From JAFDCJ01 sp964527835 (lineage in GTDB: Bacteria; Desulfobacterota; Desulfobacteria; Desulfobacterales; JAFDCJ01), in assembly GCA_964527835.1 (NCBI GenBank), contig CAZGNV010000012.1, forward strand, positions 22,600 to 86,599: a stretch of DNA of 64,000 nucleotides, given 5' to 3'. Shown in pieces: positions 9,547-19,160 of this stretch. The position numbers and the translations under genes are program-made. The stretch's first letter is position 1, and each line of letters opens with the position of its first letter. The notes beneath the pieces were generated by a model that was not told the DNA's origin, searched no databases, and saw nothing but the letters and a program-made list of their open reading frames with translations.

Positions 9547-9562
9547 AAGGAATCGCATCAAA

Positions 9563-11344
9563 ATGCCGAAGACCGGAATTCTCAAACCAAAAACTCCCCA
9601 TGAAATGCGGCAACTGATCAATGTTGCGCTGGGTGAGGAAAAAGCCGACCTGGTGGTCACCAATGCACGGGTGGTCAATGTTTACACCGGCGAAGTCCTG
9701 GCCGATCACAGCATCGCCGTCAAGGGGAAATGGATTGCCTATGTGGGCAAAGACTGGCAGAGCAGTGTCGGCCCCGGCACCGAGATCATCGATGCCGGCG
9801 GCCAGACCGTCATCCCCGGTCTGATCGACGGCCACACCCATATTGCCTGGATGTTTACGCCGGGGGAATTTTTAGGGCATGCCATCCCAGGAGGCACCAC
9901 CACGGTGGTCACCGAAACCCTGGAACCTTACGCGGTTTGCGGAATCGACGGGGTGATTGATTTCCTCGACGCCCTGAAGGACCAGCCCATTAAGATTCTG
10001 GCCACCGCTCCGGCCATGGTTTCCATCAGCAGAGCCATCTGCGGCATCAGCCGGAAAGACCTGGCCACAATCCTGGAAAGAGACGATGTCATCGGCCTGG
10101 GCGAAAGCTACTGGCAGTCCATTCTGCAATATCCTGACCGCATCCTGCCCCGCTATGAACAGAGCCTGGCAGCCGGCAAAACCCTGGAGGGGCATTCCGC
10201 CGGCGCCCGGGACAGGAAACTGGCCGCCTATGTGGCTGCGGGCATTTCTTCCTGCCATGAGCCGATCACCGCCGAACAGGTGCTGGAACGACTGCGGCTG
10301 GGGCTGCACATTATGGTCCGTGAAGGCAGCATCCGCCGGGACCTGGAGGAAATCGCCGCAATCAGAAATTCAGGCGTCGATCTGCGGCGCCTGATCCTGT
10401 CCACCGATGGAGTGGAGCCCGGAGATCTGCTGGAAAAAGGCTACCTGGAACACGTGCTGCAAAAGGCCATTGACTACGGCTTCGATCCCGTGGCCGCGGT
10501 TCAGATGGCCACCTTGAACGTGGCCGAACATTTTTCCCTGGACGGAATGATCGGAGGCATTGCCCCCGGGCGCTTTGCCGACATGGTCATTATTCCCGAC
10601 ATTCGAACCATCGACGCCCGGGTGGTCATCAGCAACGGCACGGTAGTGGCCCGCGACGGTCAGCTGGAAGTGACGCCACGGCGCCACGCATTCAGTGCCG
10701 CAAACCTCAACAGCGTCAAATTGCCCCGGGACCTGGAACCGGCGGATTTTATCATTACTGCCGAAGGCAGCCCGGCTGAAGTACAAGTGCGGATCATCCA
10801 CATGGTCACTGACCTGGTGACCACCCAGTCAGACATGAAATGGCCGGTCGTCGAAGGACAGCTCCAAGTCGATGTAGCGCAGGACATTGTCAAGGTTGCC
10901 GCCATTGACCGCACCCACCAGCCCGGCAAAATGCAGGCCGGCCTGATCAAGGGCTTTGGCATCAAATCCGGCGCCATGGCCTGCAGCGCCGCCTGGGACA
11001 CCTCGGACATCATCGTCGTCGGCGTCGATGACAGCGACATGGCGGCCGCCGTCAACCGCGTGCATGCCCTTCACGGGGCGGCGGTGATCTGCGAAAACGG
11101 AAAAATCCTGGCGGAGCTGGCCCTGCCGGTTTTTGGAATCATGTCGGATCTGTCGCTTGAAGCCATCGCCCACAAGCTCGATGAGATTACCAAAACCGCC
11201 GCCGGGCTGGGAGTCACCTTTCCCAATCCCCTGCTGACCCTGATCACCCTGACCGGAGCGGCGATTCCCTATCTGAGGATCTGCGAAGAAGGGTTGGTGA
11301 ATCTGAAAGACGGCCGCCCACTGCCGCTGATAAAAACATCCTGA
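9563..11344 (+). CDS. ade: Adenine deaminase
   Basis: Amidohydrolase converting adenine to hypoxanthine and ammonia (purine salvage), 593 residues, close to bacterial Ade. Metal-site motifs are present: PGLIDGHTH (His91/His93), GLGESYW, EGHSAG, SSCHEPIT and STDGVEP. A C-terminal domain of about 190 residues carries KGFGIKSGAMACSAAWD, typical of the family. The start at 9563 is preferred because GAAAGGAA lies about 11 bases upstream; an in-frame start at 9536 would overlap the peptidase stop. Confidence 0.95.
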   Translation: MPKTGILKPKTPHEMRQLINVALGEEKADLVVTNARVVNVYTGEVLADHSIAVKGKWIAYVGKDWQSSVGPGTEIIDAGGQTVIPGLIDGHTHIAWMFTPGEFLGHAIPGGTTTVVTETLEPYAVCGIDGVIDFLDALKDQPIKILATAPAMVSISRAICGISRKDLATILERDDVIGLGESYWQSILQYPDRILPRYEQSLAAGKTLEGHSAGARDRKLAAYVAAGISSCHEPITAEQVLERLRLGLHIMVREGSIRRDLEEIAAIRNSGVDLRRLILSTDGVEPGDLLEKGYLEHVLQKAIDYGFDPVAAVQMATLNVAEHFSLDGMIGGIAPGRFADMVIIPDIRTIDARVVISNGTVVARDGQLEVTPRRHAFSAANLNSVKLPRDLEPADFIITAEGSPAEVQVRIIHMVTDLVTTQSDMKWPVVEGQLQVDVAQDIVKVAAIDRTHQPGKMQAGLIKGFGIKSGAMACSAAWDTSDIIVVGVDDSDMAAAVNRVHALHGAAVICENGKILAELALPVFGIMSDLSLEAIAHKLDEITKTAAGLGVTFPNPLLTLITLTGAAIPYLRICEEGLVNLKDGRPLPLIKTS

Positions 11345-11375
11345 TGCCGACGCATGGCCGGACACTCCATTCAGC

Positions 11376-11903
11376 TCAGAATTGCATACGATAGCGGAAA
11401 TCACAGTGGGACGCACCCTCCATGATGGTTTGGGTCCTTTCCAGTAACACCTCCGGGTTAAACCCGTGGATCAGCGAAAAATCGCGGGCGCATGACAGGG
11501 TCAGGCCGAACTCGCGGATTCCCAGCGCCTCGTAAAGTTCCGCATAGCGGCAGCGCGTGACGTTAAAAGACAGCACTTGATCGCTTTGTTCGAGCACCTC
11601 GATTTCCAGGGCATTGTCCATGGTCCAGAACTGCAAAGACTGCACAAATTTCTCAAGGGAATTCCCCCCCATAAGGGCCGCCAGCTCGGCCCCCTGCTGT
11701 TCGGCAATCTCGACGATGGTGCGGCGCATCACCTCCAGCACCTGCCCGCGCCCGAATTGGCAGCCCAAGGCTTCCAGCATGGGCGCCAGAATGCGCGCTT
11801 CGACCTCCCGCCGGGTGAGCACCCCGATTTTTTCGTTGAGGGTATCCCGTGTTCCCAGCCTGCCTGTGGGACTTTGATCCTTTTTGAACGTTTCATCCTG
11901 CAT
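11376..11903 (-). CDS. L-2-amino-thiazoline-4-carboxylic acid hydrolase-like protein
   Basis: 175 residues from ATG 11903. The C-terminal part contains CARDFSLIHGFNPEVLLER and ASHCDFRYR, which I associate with the ATC-hydrolase family (first step of ATC conversion to L-cysteine in pseudomonads). In anaerobes the family is widespread and usually of unproven function, so the name indicates similarity only. The gene converges with ade (about 30 bases) and stands alone. An upstream extension to 11993 is not favoured. Confidence 0.75.
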   Translation of the reverse strand: MQDETFKKDQSPTGRLGTRDTLNEKIGVLTRREVEARILAPMLEALGCQFGRGQVLEVMRRTIVEIAEQQGAELAALMGGNSLEKFVQSLQFWTMDNALEIEVLEQSDQVLSFNVTRCRYAELYEALGIREFGLTLSCARDFSLIHGFNPEVLLERTQTIMEGASHCDFRYRMQF

Positions 11904-12178
11904 GGTCGCCAACCTTTCGTTTATTAGGCGTTTATCAGATTCGATTATTATCCCAGGTCGTTTCCGTTGGCAAGCGGCATCGAATCCCACCATGGGATTG
12001 ACGCATCCCCCAGTGCTCCAATCTGAACATCCCCTGCCCCTTTACAAAGCATGGCCAGTTGTTCTATAAGAAAGTCTAAGCGGGATGGAAGCCGGGCGAA
12101 TTTACTACCCATTGAGCTCAATATGTATTTTGGTTGAGCGTCGTTGCCCATTTAGGGAAACCAGCCATCGGATCTGAT

Positions 12179-13072
12179 ATGATTTCAGAAAACAAGAAAC
12201 CCCTGAAGCAAGCGCTCATATTCTGCCTGCTGGCCGTCCTGCTGCCAGTCACAGGCTCCGCCGATCCCAACAACCGGGATGCCGCAACAGCTGCAGAATC
12301 CGCGGCCGGGTGGCTGCGGCTTGCGCCGGGGCTTGAACTGGGGTTTTTCCGTTCGCCGCAGCCTTCTGAAATGGGCGATTCCCTCGTGCGGGTACTGCGG
12401 ATCGATCCACAGTTCTACAAATTCAGACTGCTCAACGCCTCGGCCATTAAAAACGGCAAACCCCTTTCGGCCCGGGATTGGAGCCGACGCTGCGGTCTGA
12501 CCGCCGCCATCAATGCCAGCATGTACCAGGCGGATTATAGAGCCAGTGTCTCCCTGATGCGCACCCGGGGCCACGTGAACAATCCAAGACTTCGCGAAAA
12601 AGATATGACCATACTGGCCTTTGACAGACTCGGGTCCGAAATTCCTGAGGTTAAAATCATTGACCGCCAGTGCGATGATTTCACAATCTGGCAGCGCAAA
12701 TACAGCACCCTGATTCAAAGCATTCGCATGATTTCCTGCACCGGCAAAAACGTCTGGCGTCAACAGGCCGGAAAATGGAGCACTGCGGCCATCGCCACCG
12801 ATCAAGGCGACCGGGTGCTGTTTATCCATTGCGGATCGCCATACAGCACCCATGACCTGATCAATATCCTCAAGGCATTGCCCCTTGATATTTCCCGGGC
12901 CATGTATACCGAAGGCGGACCCCAGGCACAGCTTTATATAAAAAGCGGGCAGCACGAATATGAATTCAGCGGCGCCTTCCAGTTGGATCACCGGCAAAAC
13001 AGCACGGCGCTTTTTGCTCCACCCATTCCGAATGTGGTGGGAATTGCGCCGCTGCCGGCTCCCCATCAATAG
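12179..13072 (+). CDS. Secreted phosphodiester glycosidase (NAGPA-like) domain protein
   Basis: 297 residues with an N-terminal signal peptide (KKPLKQALIFCLLAVLLPVT, then GSADP) directing export. The mature part has the NAGPA-type fold signatures: GLTAAINASMYQADY, a central strand region AIATDQGDRVLFIHCGSPYS, and AMYTEGGPQAQLYI near the end. Members hydrolyse or bind phosphodiester-linked sugars; the substrate here is unknown. The next gene, a lipoprotein, begins 19 bases downstream, so both may be co-transcribed. Confidence 0.85.
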   Translation: MISENKKPLKQALIFCLLAVLLPVTGSADPNNRDAATAAESAAGWLRLAPGLELGFFRSPQPSEMGDSLVRVLRIDPQFYKFRLLNASAIKNGKPLSARDWSRRCGLTAAINASMYQADYRASVSLMRTRGHVNNPRLREKDMTILAFDRLGSEIPEVKIIDRQCDDFTIWQRKYSTLIQSIRMISCTGKNVWRQQAGKWSTAAIATDQGDRVLFIHCGSPYSTHDLINILKALPLDISRAMYTEGGPQAQLYIKSGQHEYEFSGAFQLDHRQNSTALFAPPIPNVVGIAPLPAPHQ

Positions 13073-13091
13073 CTTTGCAAACAGAGGAACA

Positions 13092-13514
13092 ATGATGAAA
13101 CGACATGTCGAATTGTTGACCACGGTGTTGCTGCTGGCTGTCCTGTCGGGATGTTCGGGCACCATGAAAGGGGTGATTCGACGGGATGCGATCAGAATCC
13201 AGATTACCTATACGGACGCCACGGTGGGAGTCGGCCAGTTGCAAACCGTGCTGCCTGACGGAGAACGCTTTGAAGGCAAACTGGCAAAACCCGGGGACCC
13301 GGAATCTCTGGCAGGGGCTAACGCCGGCGCCGCATCCTTGAATTTCCCGGCCGTTGATGAGCTCAATGCGAACGCGGAGGCGGTGCTGGCCGGCGACCGG
13401 GGCAATTTCATGAAATGCCGTTTCCGGCTCACAGACGTCATCATCGGGCTTTCCGCCGGGGGCGCCGGCATCTGCCAGCTCACTGACGGGCGAATCATTG
13501 ACGTGTTTTTTTAA
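13092..13514 (+). CDS. Small lipoprotein, function unknown
   Basis: 140 residues. ATG at 13092 follows GAGGAAC; the preprotein has a short hydrophobic segment ending in a lipobox LSGC (Cys about residue 19), so it should be a lipid-anchored envelope protein. The mature domain is rich in small and charged residues with two further Cys (MKCRF, AGICQLTDG). It sits between the glycosidase and a MoaD-like gene. No family recognised. Confidence 0.8.
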   Translation: MMKRHVELLTTVLLLAVLSGCSGTMKGVIRRDAIRIQITYTDATVGVGQLQTVLPDGERFEGKLAKPGDPESLAGANAGAASLNFPAVDELNANAEAVLAGDRGNFMKCRFRLTDVIIGLSAGGAGICQLTDGRIIDVFF

Positions 13515-13529
13515 CAGGCAGGCAAGGCC

Positions 13530-13847
13530 ATGATTGAAATTCATCTCTACGGCAAACTTCGACGCTATGCGCCGGAAACATTGATCGAAAAGGGTACTGC
13601 TATCCGGATGCACCCGGAGCCTGGCGAAACGTTGGAAACACTTTTAAAGCGCCTGCAGATACCCATCGAAGAGATCTACTCCATTTTTCTCAATGCCAAA
13701 TTGCTGGCCGCCCGCAGCAAAATGGCTGCCTGGATTGGCCACCGTCGGGCCGGACCGGATCCTCTTGACTGGGACTTGACAGTGCCGGTTGCATCCGGTG
13801 ATCGCATCGGTCTGTTCGGCCGCGACATGGCCGCCCTGGTGATTTAG
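13530..13847 (+). CDS. MoaD/ThiS-like beta-grasp protein lacking the C-terminal Gly-Gly
   Basis: 105 residues. The order beta strand (MIEIHLYGKLRRYAPE), helix (GETLETLLKRLQIPIEEIYSI), FLNAKLLAA, and the GDRIGLFGRD turn resembles the ubiquitin-like sulfur carriers MoaD/ThiS. The terminus is MAALVI, not GG, so it cannot be adenylated or thiocarboxylated in the usual way unless processed. A role as a binding or regulatory beta-grasp domain is more likely. It starts 15 bases after the lipoprotein gene. Confidence 0.75.
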   Translation: MIEIHLYGKLRRYAPETLIEKGTAIRMHPEPGETLETLLKRLQIPIEEIYSIFLNAKLLAARSKMAAWIGHRRAGPDPLDWDLTVPVASGDRIGLFGRDMAALVI

Positions 13848-13910
13848 AAAGCCACTACGTTCATCCAGACCATGACCAGACAGTGATCCGCAGTTGGGAA
13901 TCGACGCCAT

Positions 13911-14615
13911 ATGCCAATCGATGACATCCAAAAACGACTCCGCGCCCTCGCCAATCGGGAATACGCAGCGGTCAGCCGGCGGTTTTTTAAAACCGGGCCG
14001 GGACAATACGGCGAAGGGGACATCTTTATCGGCGTCCGGGTGCCGACGATCAGAAAGCTGGTGCCCGAATATTTCCAGCGGCCCCTGCCGGAGATTGTCC
14101 GCCTGCTGCAATCCCCGATCCACGAGGAGCGCATGCTGGCACTGCTGCTGATGGTGCGCAAATTTACGGTCGGCGACGGTGCCATGAAAAAAAACATTTA
14201 CCACGCCTATTTGAAAAACACCGCCTTTGTCAACAACTGGGACCTGGTGGACTGTTCCGCCGAACATGTCGTCGGGGCCTACCTGTGGGATAAGAACCGC
14301 GCCCCGCTGCACCGGCTGGCGCGCTCAAATGATCTGTGGGAGCGCCGAATAGCGATCCTGTCGACTTTCCACTACATCAAACGCAACGCCTTTGACGAAA
14401 CCCTTGTCATTTCAGAAATGCTGCTGGCAGACGCCCACGACCTGATCCACAAGGCCGTCGGATGGATGCTGCGCGAAATCGGCAAACGCCGCCGCGAAAC
14501 CGAAGAAGCCTTTTTAAAAAAACACTACCGGTCCATGCCGCGCACCATGCTGCGCTATGCCATCGAAAAATTTCCGGAACCCCGAAGACAGCGCTATTTG
14601 CAAGGCCGGATTTAA
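13911..14615 (+). CDS. DNA alkylation repair protein, AlkD family
   Basis: 234-residue all-helical HEAT-like repeat protein. Family features: a start with MPIDDIQKRLRALANRE, GVRVPTIRKLVPEYF (residues about 42-56), FVNNWDLVDCSAEHVVG (catalytic-region Trp/Asp of AlkD), WERRIAILSTFHYI and KAVGWMLREIGKR. AlkD excises bulky or positively charged N3/N7-alkyl purines. It is a stand-alone gene; no SOS box was seen. Confidence 0.93.
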   Translation: MPIDDIQKRLRALANREYAAVSRRFFKTGPGQYGEGDIFIGVRVPTIRKLVPEYFQRPLPEIVRLLQSPIHEERMLALLLMVRKFTVGDGAMKKNIYHAYLKNTAFVNNWDLVDCSAEHVVGAYLWDKNRAPLHRLARSNDLWERRIAILSTFHYIKRNAFDETLVISEMLLADAHDLIHKAVGWMLREIGKRRRETEEAFLKKHYRSMPRTMLRYAIEKFPEPRRQRYLQGRI

Positions 14616-14696
14616 GGAGAACGTAAAATCGTTGTTTGGAGGTGCAGCGTCAAGGCGGATCTTGATCTTGCCTGGATTGAATGCTAAGCTTAAAAA

Positions 14697-15113
14697 ATGA
14701 TGAAACCGAACATGAAAATAAAATCATCCACAAACGTGTTTAAGCGATGCACCTGCTGCGAGTTTCCCTGGCGTTCCCGGGAGGAGTTTTTGCATGACCC
14801 CGAACTGGAGCTTGTCGGCTACCAGGTAAACTATGGCAACCTGCAACTGGGCTATTTCCTTTTCAACCACCTGGCCTGCCAGTCCACCATTGCGATTGCC
14901 GCCGCCCGCTTCGCAGACCTATACAGCGGCCCGGTTTTCGCCGAGCGCCTGACCGACTCCGATTCATGCCCCGGCTACTGCCTGCATGATGACATTCTTC
15001 AACCCTGCACGGCTCATTGTGAATGCGCTTATGTTCGCGAAATATTGCAGATTGTGCGCAGCTGGCCCAAAAATGAGAGCTGCCCGGCTAAAATCTCCCG
15101 CGGATCAGGCTGA
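14697..15113 (+). CDS. Cysteine-rich hypothetical protein
   Basis: 138 residues or slightly fewer (in-frame ATGs at 14697, 14700 and 14712). Eleven Cys include a near N-terminal CTCCEFPW and a C-terminal group (CPGYCLHDD, CTAHCECAYV), a pattern suggesting metal or Fe-S binding. The central part (ELELVGYQVNYGNLQLGYFL) looks like a folded domain with a conserved-looking HLAC. No signal peptide. No family recognised. Confidence 0.7.
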   Translation: MMKPNMKIKSSTNVFKRCTCCEFPWRSREEFLHDPELELVGYQVNYGNLQLGYFLFNHLACQSTIAIAAARFADLYSGPVFAERLTDSDSCPGYCLHDDILQPCTAHCECAYVREILQIVRSWPKNESCPAKISRGSG

Positions 15114-15185
15114 TACTGCCTTTTCCTGTTAGCGAACAACGCAACAGGGGGGAAATCACCTGGAAAAGGAAACAAAGGTCAGATA

Positions 15186-15947
15186 ATGTTTACCCGCGCC
15201 ATTGTCCGCAAACCGGGAAAAAATTTTGCCCAGGGTCTCACGACGACTACAAATGATGCGCCGGCCAGCTACCAAAAGCTAGTCAATCAGCATGCCGCCT
15301 ATCTAAACACCCTGGAATCCCTCGGTCTTGAACTGATCCTGCTCGATGCCTTGCCGGATCATCCCGACGCCTATTTCGTCGAAGATACCGCCGTGGTGGC
15401 GGCAGATGTGGCGGTGGTCACAAATCCGGGAGCACCGACGCGCCGGGGCGAAGAACAAACCATCGCCCCGGTGCTGGCCCGCTTTCGCAAAGTTGAACGC
15501 ATCCGCTCACCCGGCACTGTCGACGGGGGGGATGTTTTGCAGGTGGGCAGGAATTTTTTTATCGGGGTTTCCGAACGAACCAATCCGGCAGGAGCCGATC
15601 AACTGGGACGAATTTTAAGCGCCTATGGCTATACCTGGTCCACGGTCGCGGTGGGCGCCGGACTGCATCTTAAATCCAGCGTCAACTATGTGGGCCAAAA
15701 CACGCTGCTGGTGGCCGAAGATTTTGCCGGCCATGAACAATTTCGCGGATACGGCAAGATTGTCGTTGACCACCGTGAAGCCTATGCAGCCAATACCCTG
15801 CTGATCAATGACCATCTGCTGATGCCCGCCGGCTACCCCCACACCCGCAAAAAGCTTGAAACCCTGAGCCTGGAGATTATCGAGCTGGACACCAGCGAGG
15901 TGCGAAAAATGGACGGCGGGCTGACCTGCATGTCCATTCGCTTCTGA
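15186..15947 (+). CDS. Dimethylarginine dimethylaminohydrolase/arginine deiminase-like hydrolase
   Basis: 253-residue guanidino-group-modifying enzyme. Motifs of the family: AYFVEDTAVV (Glu/Asp substrate contacts, about residues 61-70), GTVDGGDVLQVG, GLHLKSSVNYVG (catalytic His) and the C-terminal nucleophile region GGLTCMS (Cys about 249). It should hydrolyse a methylated or free arginine-like substrate to a citrulline product. AGGTCAGATA precedes the ATG. Stand-alone gene. Confidence 0.92.
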   Translation: MFTRAIVRKPGKNFAQGLTTTTNDAPASYQKLVNQHAAYLNTLESLGLELILLDALPDHPDAYFVEDTAVVAADVAVVTNPGAPTRRGEEQTIAPVLARFRKVERIRSPGTVDGGDVLQVGRNFFIGVSERTNPAGADQLGRILSAYGYTWSTVAVGAGLHLKSSVNYVGQNTLLVAEDFAGHEQFRGYGKIVVDHREAYAANTLLINDHLLMPAGYPHTRKKLETLSLEIIELDTSEVRKMDGGLTCMSIRF

Positions 15948-16116
15948 CCGGTCCAGCCATTAAGCTGCCGTCATCATCACCGCTGTCCGCATACGTTTTG
16001 TCCCCCCGCGATTCATCAATGGCTGTTGGTTTCTGGCTGCGAAATCGCTGTTTCAAAAAAGGCGAATTTGTATTATAGTAGTCGTATTCGTTAATGCTTT
16101 CATGGGGATATATCCA

Positions 16117-18087
16117 ATGCCCGCCACCAAACCCCCGGCCAAGGCACCGGATCAGACCGCGAGCGGTTTGAAAAGCGCAACAGCGGTCAGCGGTCTTGCA
16201 GGTGTTGAAATTGAGGAACTGTTCCGACTGCTGATGGAAAACATGCTCGATGCGGTCATTATCATCGACTGGGAGGGCACGGTTCTTTTTACAAACAAGG
16301 CGGGGATTGAGCTGGTGGGGCTCAAATCCCTTGATGAGGCCCTGGGAGTCAACATGGCCAATTTCATCCACCCCGATTCTTTGGAGAAGGTGGTCGAAGA
16401 CCTGGAACGGGTGAAACGGGGACAGGGTGGATTTCTGGCCGAATACAAGGCCGTCACCGTGGATGGCGCTATAAAATGGATCGAAACCCATAACGACAAA
16501 GTAAACTTTAAAGGCCGCACGGCAGACCTCATCATCATTCGGGACATCACCGAGCGAAAAAAAACAGAGCACGCCCTGCGCGAGAGCGAGGAACGCTACC
16601 GAAGGTTTTTCGAAGAGGACCTCTCCGGCACCTTCATTACCCGACCGGACGGACGCATCCTGGCCTGCAATCGCGCCTTTGCGCGCATGTTCGGCTTCCC
16701 GTCGGTTGAGCAGGTCCTGGCTTCCCGTGCCCAGCGTTTTTACAAAGACCTGCGTGACCGGGCAAAATTATTGAAGCGGCTGCTGCGCGAGAAAAAGCTT
16801 GAAAATTACGAGTCCATCCTGCAGCGCATTGACGGCACCCCCATCCACATCATCGAAAACACCGTTGGCATTTTCAACTCCCAGGGCAGGCTGATGGAAA
16901 TCATCGGTTTTTTTGTGGACATCACCCGGCAGAAAAACCTGGAGGCCCAGCTGCTCCATGCCCAGAGGATGGAAGCCATCGGCACCCTGGCGGGCGGCGT
17001 CGCCCATGACTTCAACAACCTGCTGATGACCATCCAGGGCAATATTTCTCTGCTGCTGCAGGATACGGAGCGTGAACACCCCGGCTATCAACGGTTGGCA
17101 ATCATTGAAAAAGCCATCAAAAGCGGCGCCCGGCTGACCCGTCAGCTCCTGGCCTATGCGCGCAAGGGAAAATATGAGGTCCGCAGGCTGGATCTCAATC
17201 AGCTCGTAAAGGAGGCTGCCGACACCCTCGGGCGCACCCGCAAGGACATCGTCATCGACTTTGAACTGTCCGCCGACCTGCAGGCAATTGCGGCTGACCG
17301 CAACCAGATGGAACTGGTCCTGCTGAATCTTCTGATCAATGCCGCCGATGCCATGCCTCTGGGCGGCAAGCTGGTACTGGAAACTTTCAATGTCACCCAT
17401 GACCGGATCCCGGCAAAACTGTATGACCCCAAATCCGGCCGCTACGTCCTGCTGACGGTCACCGACACGGGCATTGGAATGGATGCCGACACCTGCCGGC
17501 AATTATTCGATCCTTTCTTTACCACCAAAAAGACCGGCAAGGCCAAGGGACTCGGGCTGGCTTCGGTCTACGGCATCGTCAAAAACCACGGCGGCTATAT
17601 CGATGTGCACTCCCGGCCGGGAAAAGGAACCACCTTCAGTGTTTTTCTTCCGGCCGCCGGCCGTCCGGCGCCACAAGCTCCATCGCCGGTGCGGGCGGTT
17701 GAAAAAGGGGGAATAAAAATCCTGGTTGTCGACGATGAAGAATTTGTTCTGGACGTGGCCGTCAAATTGCTTGACAGGCTGGGCTACAAAACCGTGGCCG
17801 CCAGAAACGGGAAGGAAGCCGTTGAAATTTACCAAAAAAACAGCGACACCATCGACCTGGTTATCCTGGATATGATCATGCCGATCATGGACGGCGGACA
17901 GGCCTTTGATGAAATCAGGAAAATCAACCCCAGCGCCAGGGTTCTGCTGTCAAGCGGCTACAGCCTGGAAGGCCGCGCCAGGGATATAATGAATCGCGGC
18001 TGCGACGGATTTATCCAAAAGCCGTTTTCGCTCCAGGAACTGGCGGATAGAATAAAAAAACTGCTGGCCGCCGCTGATCATTCATAA
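16117..18087 (+). CDS. Hybrid sensor histidine kinase: two PAS domains, HisKA/HATPase and C-terminal receiver
   Basis: 656 residues. After a flexible start come PAS 1 (about residues 25-150), PAS 2 (about 155-275), the H-box AIGTLAGGVAHDFNNLL (phospho-His), the N-box NLLINAADAM, G-boxes DTGIGMDADT and GLGLASVYGIVKNHGG, then a receiver domain with LVVDDEEF and phospho-acceptor Asp in VILDMIMPIMDGG. No membrane helix, so a cytoplasmic signal is sensed. GGGGA before ATG 16117 decides the start over 16102. No dedicated response-regulator gene is adjacent. Confidence 0.92.
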   Translation: MPATKPPAKAPDQTASGLKSATAVSGLAGVEIEELFRLLMENMLDAVIIIDWEGTVLFTNKAGIELVGLKSLDEALGVNMANFIHPDSLEKVVEDLERVKRGQGGFLAEYKAVTVDGAIKWIETHNDKVNFKGRTADLIIIRDITERKKTEHALRESEERYRRFFEEDLSGTFITRPDGRILACNRAFARMFGFPSVEQVLASRAQRFYKDLRDRAKLLKRLLREKKLENYESILQRIDGTPIHIIENTVGIFNSQGRLMEIIGFFVDITRQKNLEAQLLHAQRMEAIGTLAGGVAHDFNNLLMTIQGNISLLLQDTEREHPGYQRLAIIEKAIKSGARLTRQLLAYARKGKYEVRRLDLNQLVKEAADTLGRTRKDIVIDFELSADLQAIAADRNQMELVLLNLLINAADAMPLGGKLVLETFNVTHDRIPAKLYDPKSGRYVLLTVTDTGIGMDADTCRQLFDPFFTTKKTGKAKGLGLASVYGIVKNHGGYIDVHSRPGKGTTFSVFLPAAGRPAPQAPSPVRAVEKGGIKILVVDDEEFVLDVAVKLLDRLGYKTVAARNGKEAVEIYQKNSDTIDLVILDMIMPIMDGGQAFDEIRKINPSARVLLSSGYSLEGRARDIMNRGCDGFIQKPFSLQELADRIKKLLAAADHS

Positions 18088-18113
18088 ATTGGCCGGACGT
18101 TACAGGAGTAAAA

Positions 18114-18452
18114 ATGAAATCAGGAACAATTCTGACAGCCCTCCTGCTGCTGGTCATGCTCGCTTTGACCGCCGAGTCGACCGCCATTGATATCGACTTT
18201 ACCTCCGACCAGTCATCGCTGCGCTGCTCGGGAGGAATCGTCGCCGTGGGCGATGTGGACCGCTCGGTGCGTGACAAATGCGGCGATCCGCTGGCCGTCA
18301 CCCGAAGGGATTCGGATTCCTACGATATCTGGATCTACCAGTTTGGCGCTTCCAAGTTCATGTACTATCTGGGTTTTTTAAATGGCAAGCTGCAGCGAAT
18401 CGTCAGCGCCCCTTGCGGTGTCAACGATCCGGACTGCTATGACCTGAGATAA
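18114..18452 (+). CDS. DUF2845 family exported protein
   Basis: 112 residues with an N-terminal signal peptide. The mature part has LRCSGGIVAVGDVDRSVRDK, CGDP and IWIYQFGASKFMYYLGFLNG, the pattern of DUF2845, small periplasmic proteins that begin with a Cys-Gly element and a repeated turn. CAGGAG lies six bases before the ATG. Four Cys could form disulfides. Function unknown. Confidence 0.85.
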   Translation: MKSGTILTALLLLVMLALTAESTAIDIDFTSDQSSLRCSGGIVAVGDVDRSVRDKCGDPLAVTRRDSDSYDIWIYQFGASKFMYYLGFLNGKLQRIVSAPCGVNDPDCYDLR

Positions 18453-18484
18453 ACACAAAGGACGGGGGCAGAAGGAAACCCAGG

Positions 18485-19153
18485 ATGAATTCGCATTTAT
18501 TACTTGCCAAAAGTCAGCAGGCATACATGCTGAATGCCATTGCCCTGTTTGCCAGAATCTATTGGGGCCCCGATCCTGAAAGCTGCGGACAACTACTGGC
18601 GGGAACCTTCCTGGAACCACTGGAAGTTCTTGGCGACTTGCTGGAGTACAATCCCGCCGGCCTACTGGAAGAGCTGAAAGCCGACCTGACACGCTTTGAG
18701 GATGCCGACGCGTTGTTTGAACACCTCGAGGCGGCTTATATCCGTCTTTTCATCAACAACCGCACCGGGGGGATCATCCCGCTGTATGCGTCCTGCCATG
18801 CCGGGGGCCAAACAAACGAAGCCAGCGCTCCGCTGATGGGACCGGCTGCCGTAGAAATGAAAAAGCGATTTGAGAGCCAGGGGGTGTCGCTGGGAAATGA
18901 TGTCCGCGAGCCGCCGGATCACATTTCCATCGAGCTGGAATACCTTTATTTTCTGCTGGAAAAAGGCTGGCGCGGGCAAGAGCGCAAATTGCTGGACGAA
19001 GCGGCCGTTTTTGCCGCTGAGGTGATGCAGCCATGGGTATCGGCTTTAAACATCAGACTGGCCAATGAAAAAAAATGCCGGTTCTACCCCCTGGTCACTT
19101 CCATTCTGGTATCGATGCTGGCCAACCTCGGGCGCCTGAAACCTTTGGCCTGA
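18485..19153 (+). CDS. TorD/DmsD-family molybdoenzyme chaperone
   Basis: 222 residues, all helical. The family hallmark region is present: FINNRTGGIIPLYASCH followed by PDHISIELEYLYFLLEKG. TorD-like proteins bind the TAT signal and assist Mo-cofactor insertion of exported molybdoenzymes. The only such enzyme in the window is the Psr/Phs-type protein at 24079-26280, so that is its likely client although it lies 5 kb away on the other strand. Confidence 0.88.
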   Translation: MNSHLLLAKSQQAYMLNAIALFARIYWGPDPESCGQLLAGTFLEPLEVLGDLLEYNPAGLLEELKADLTRFEDADALFEHLEAAYIRLFINNRTGGIIPLYASCHAGGQTNEASAPLMGPAAVEMKKRFESQGVSLGNDVREPPDHISIELEYLYFLLEKGWRGQERKLLDEAAVFAAEVMQPWVSALNIRLANEKKCRFYPLVTSILVSMLANLGRLKPLA

Positions 19154-19160
19154 AGCATCA

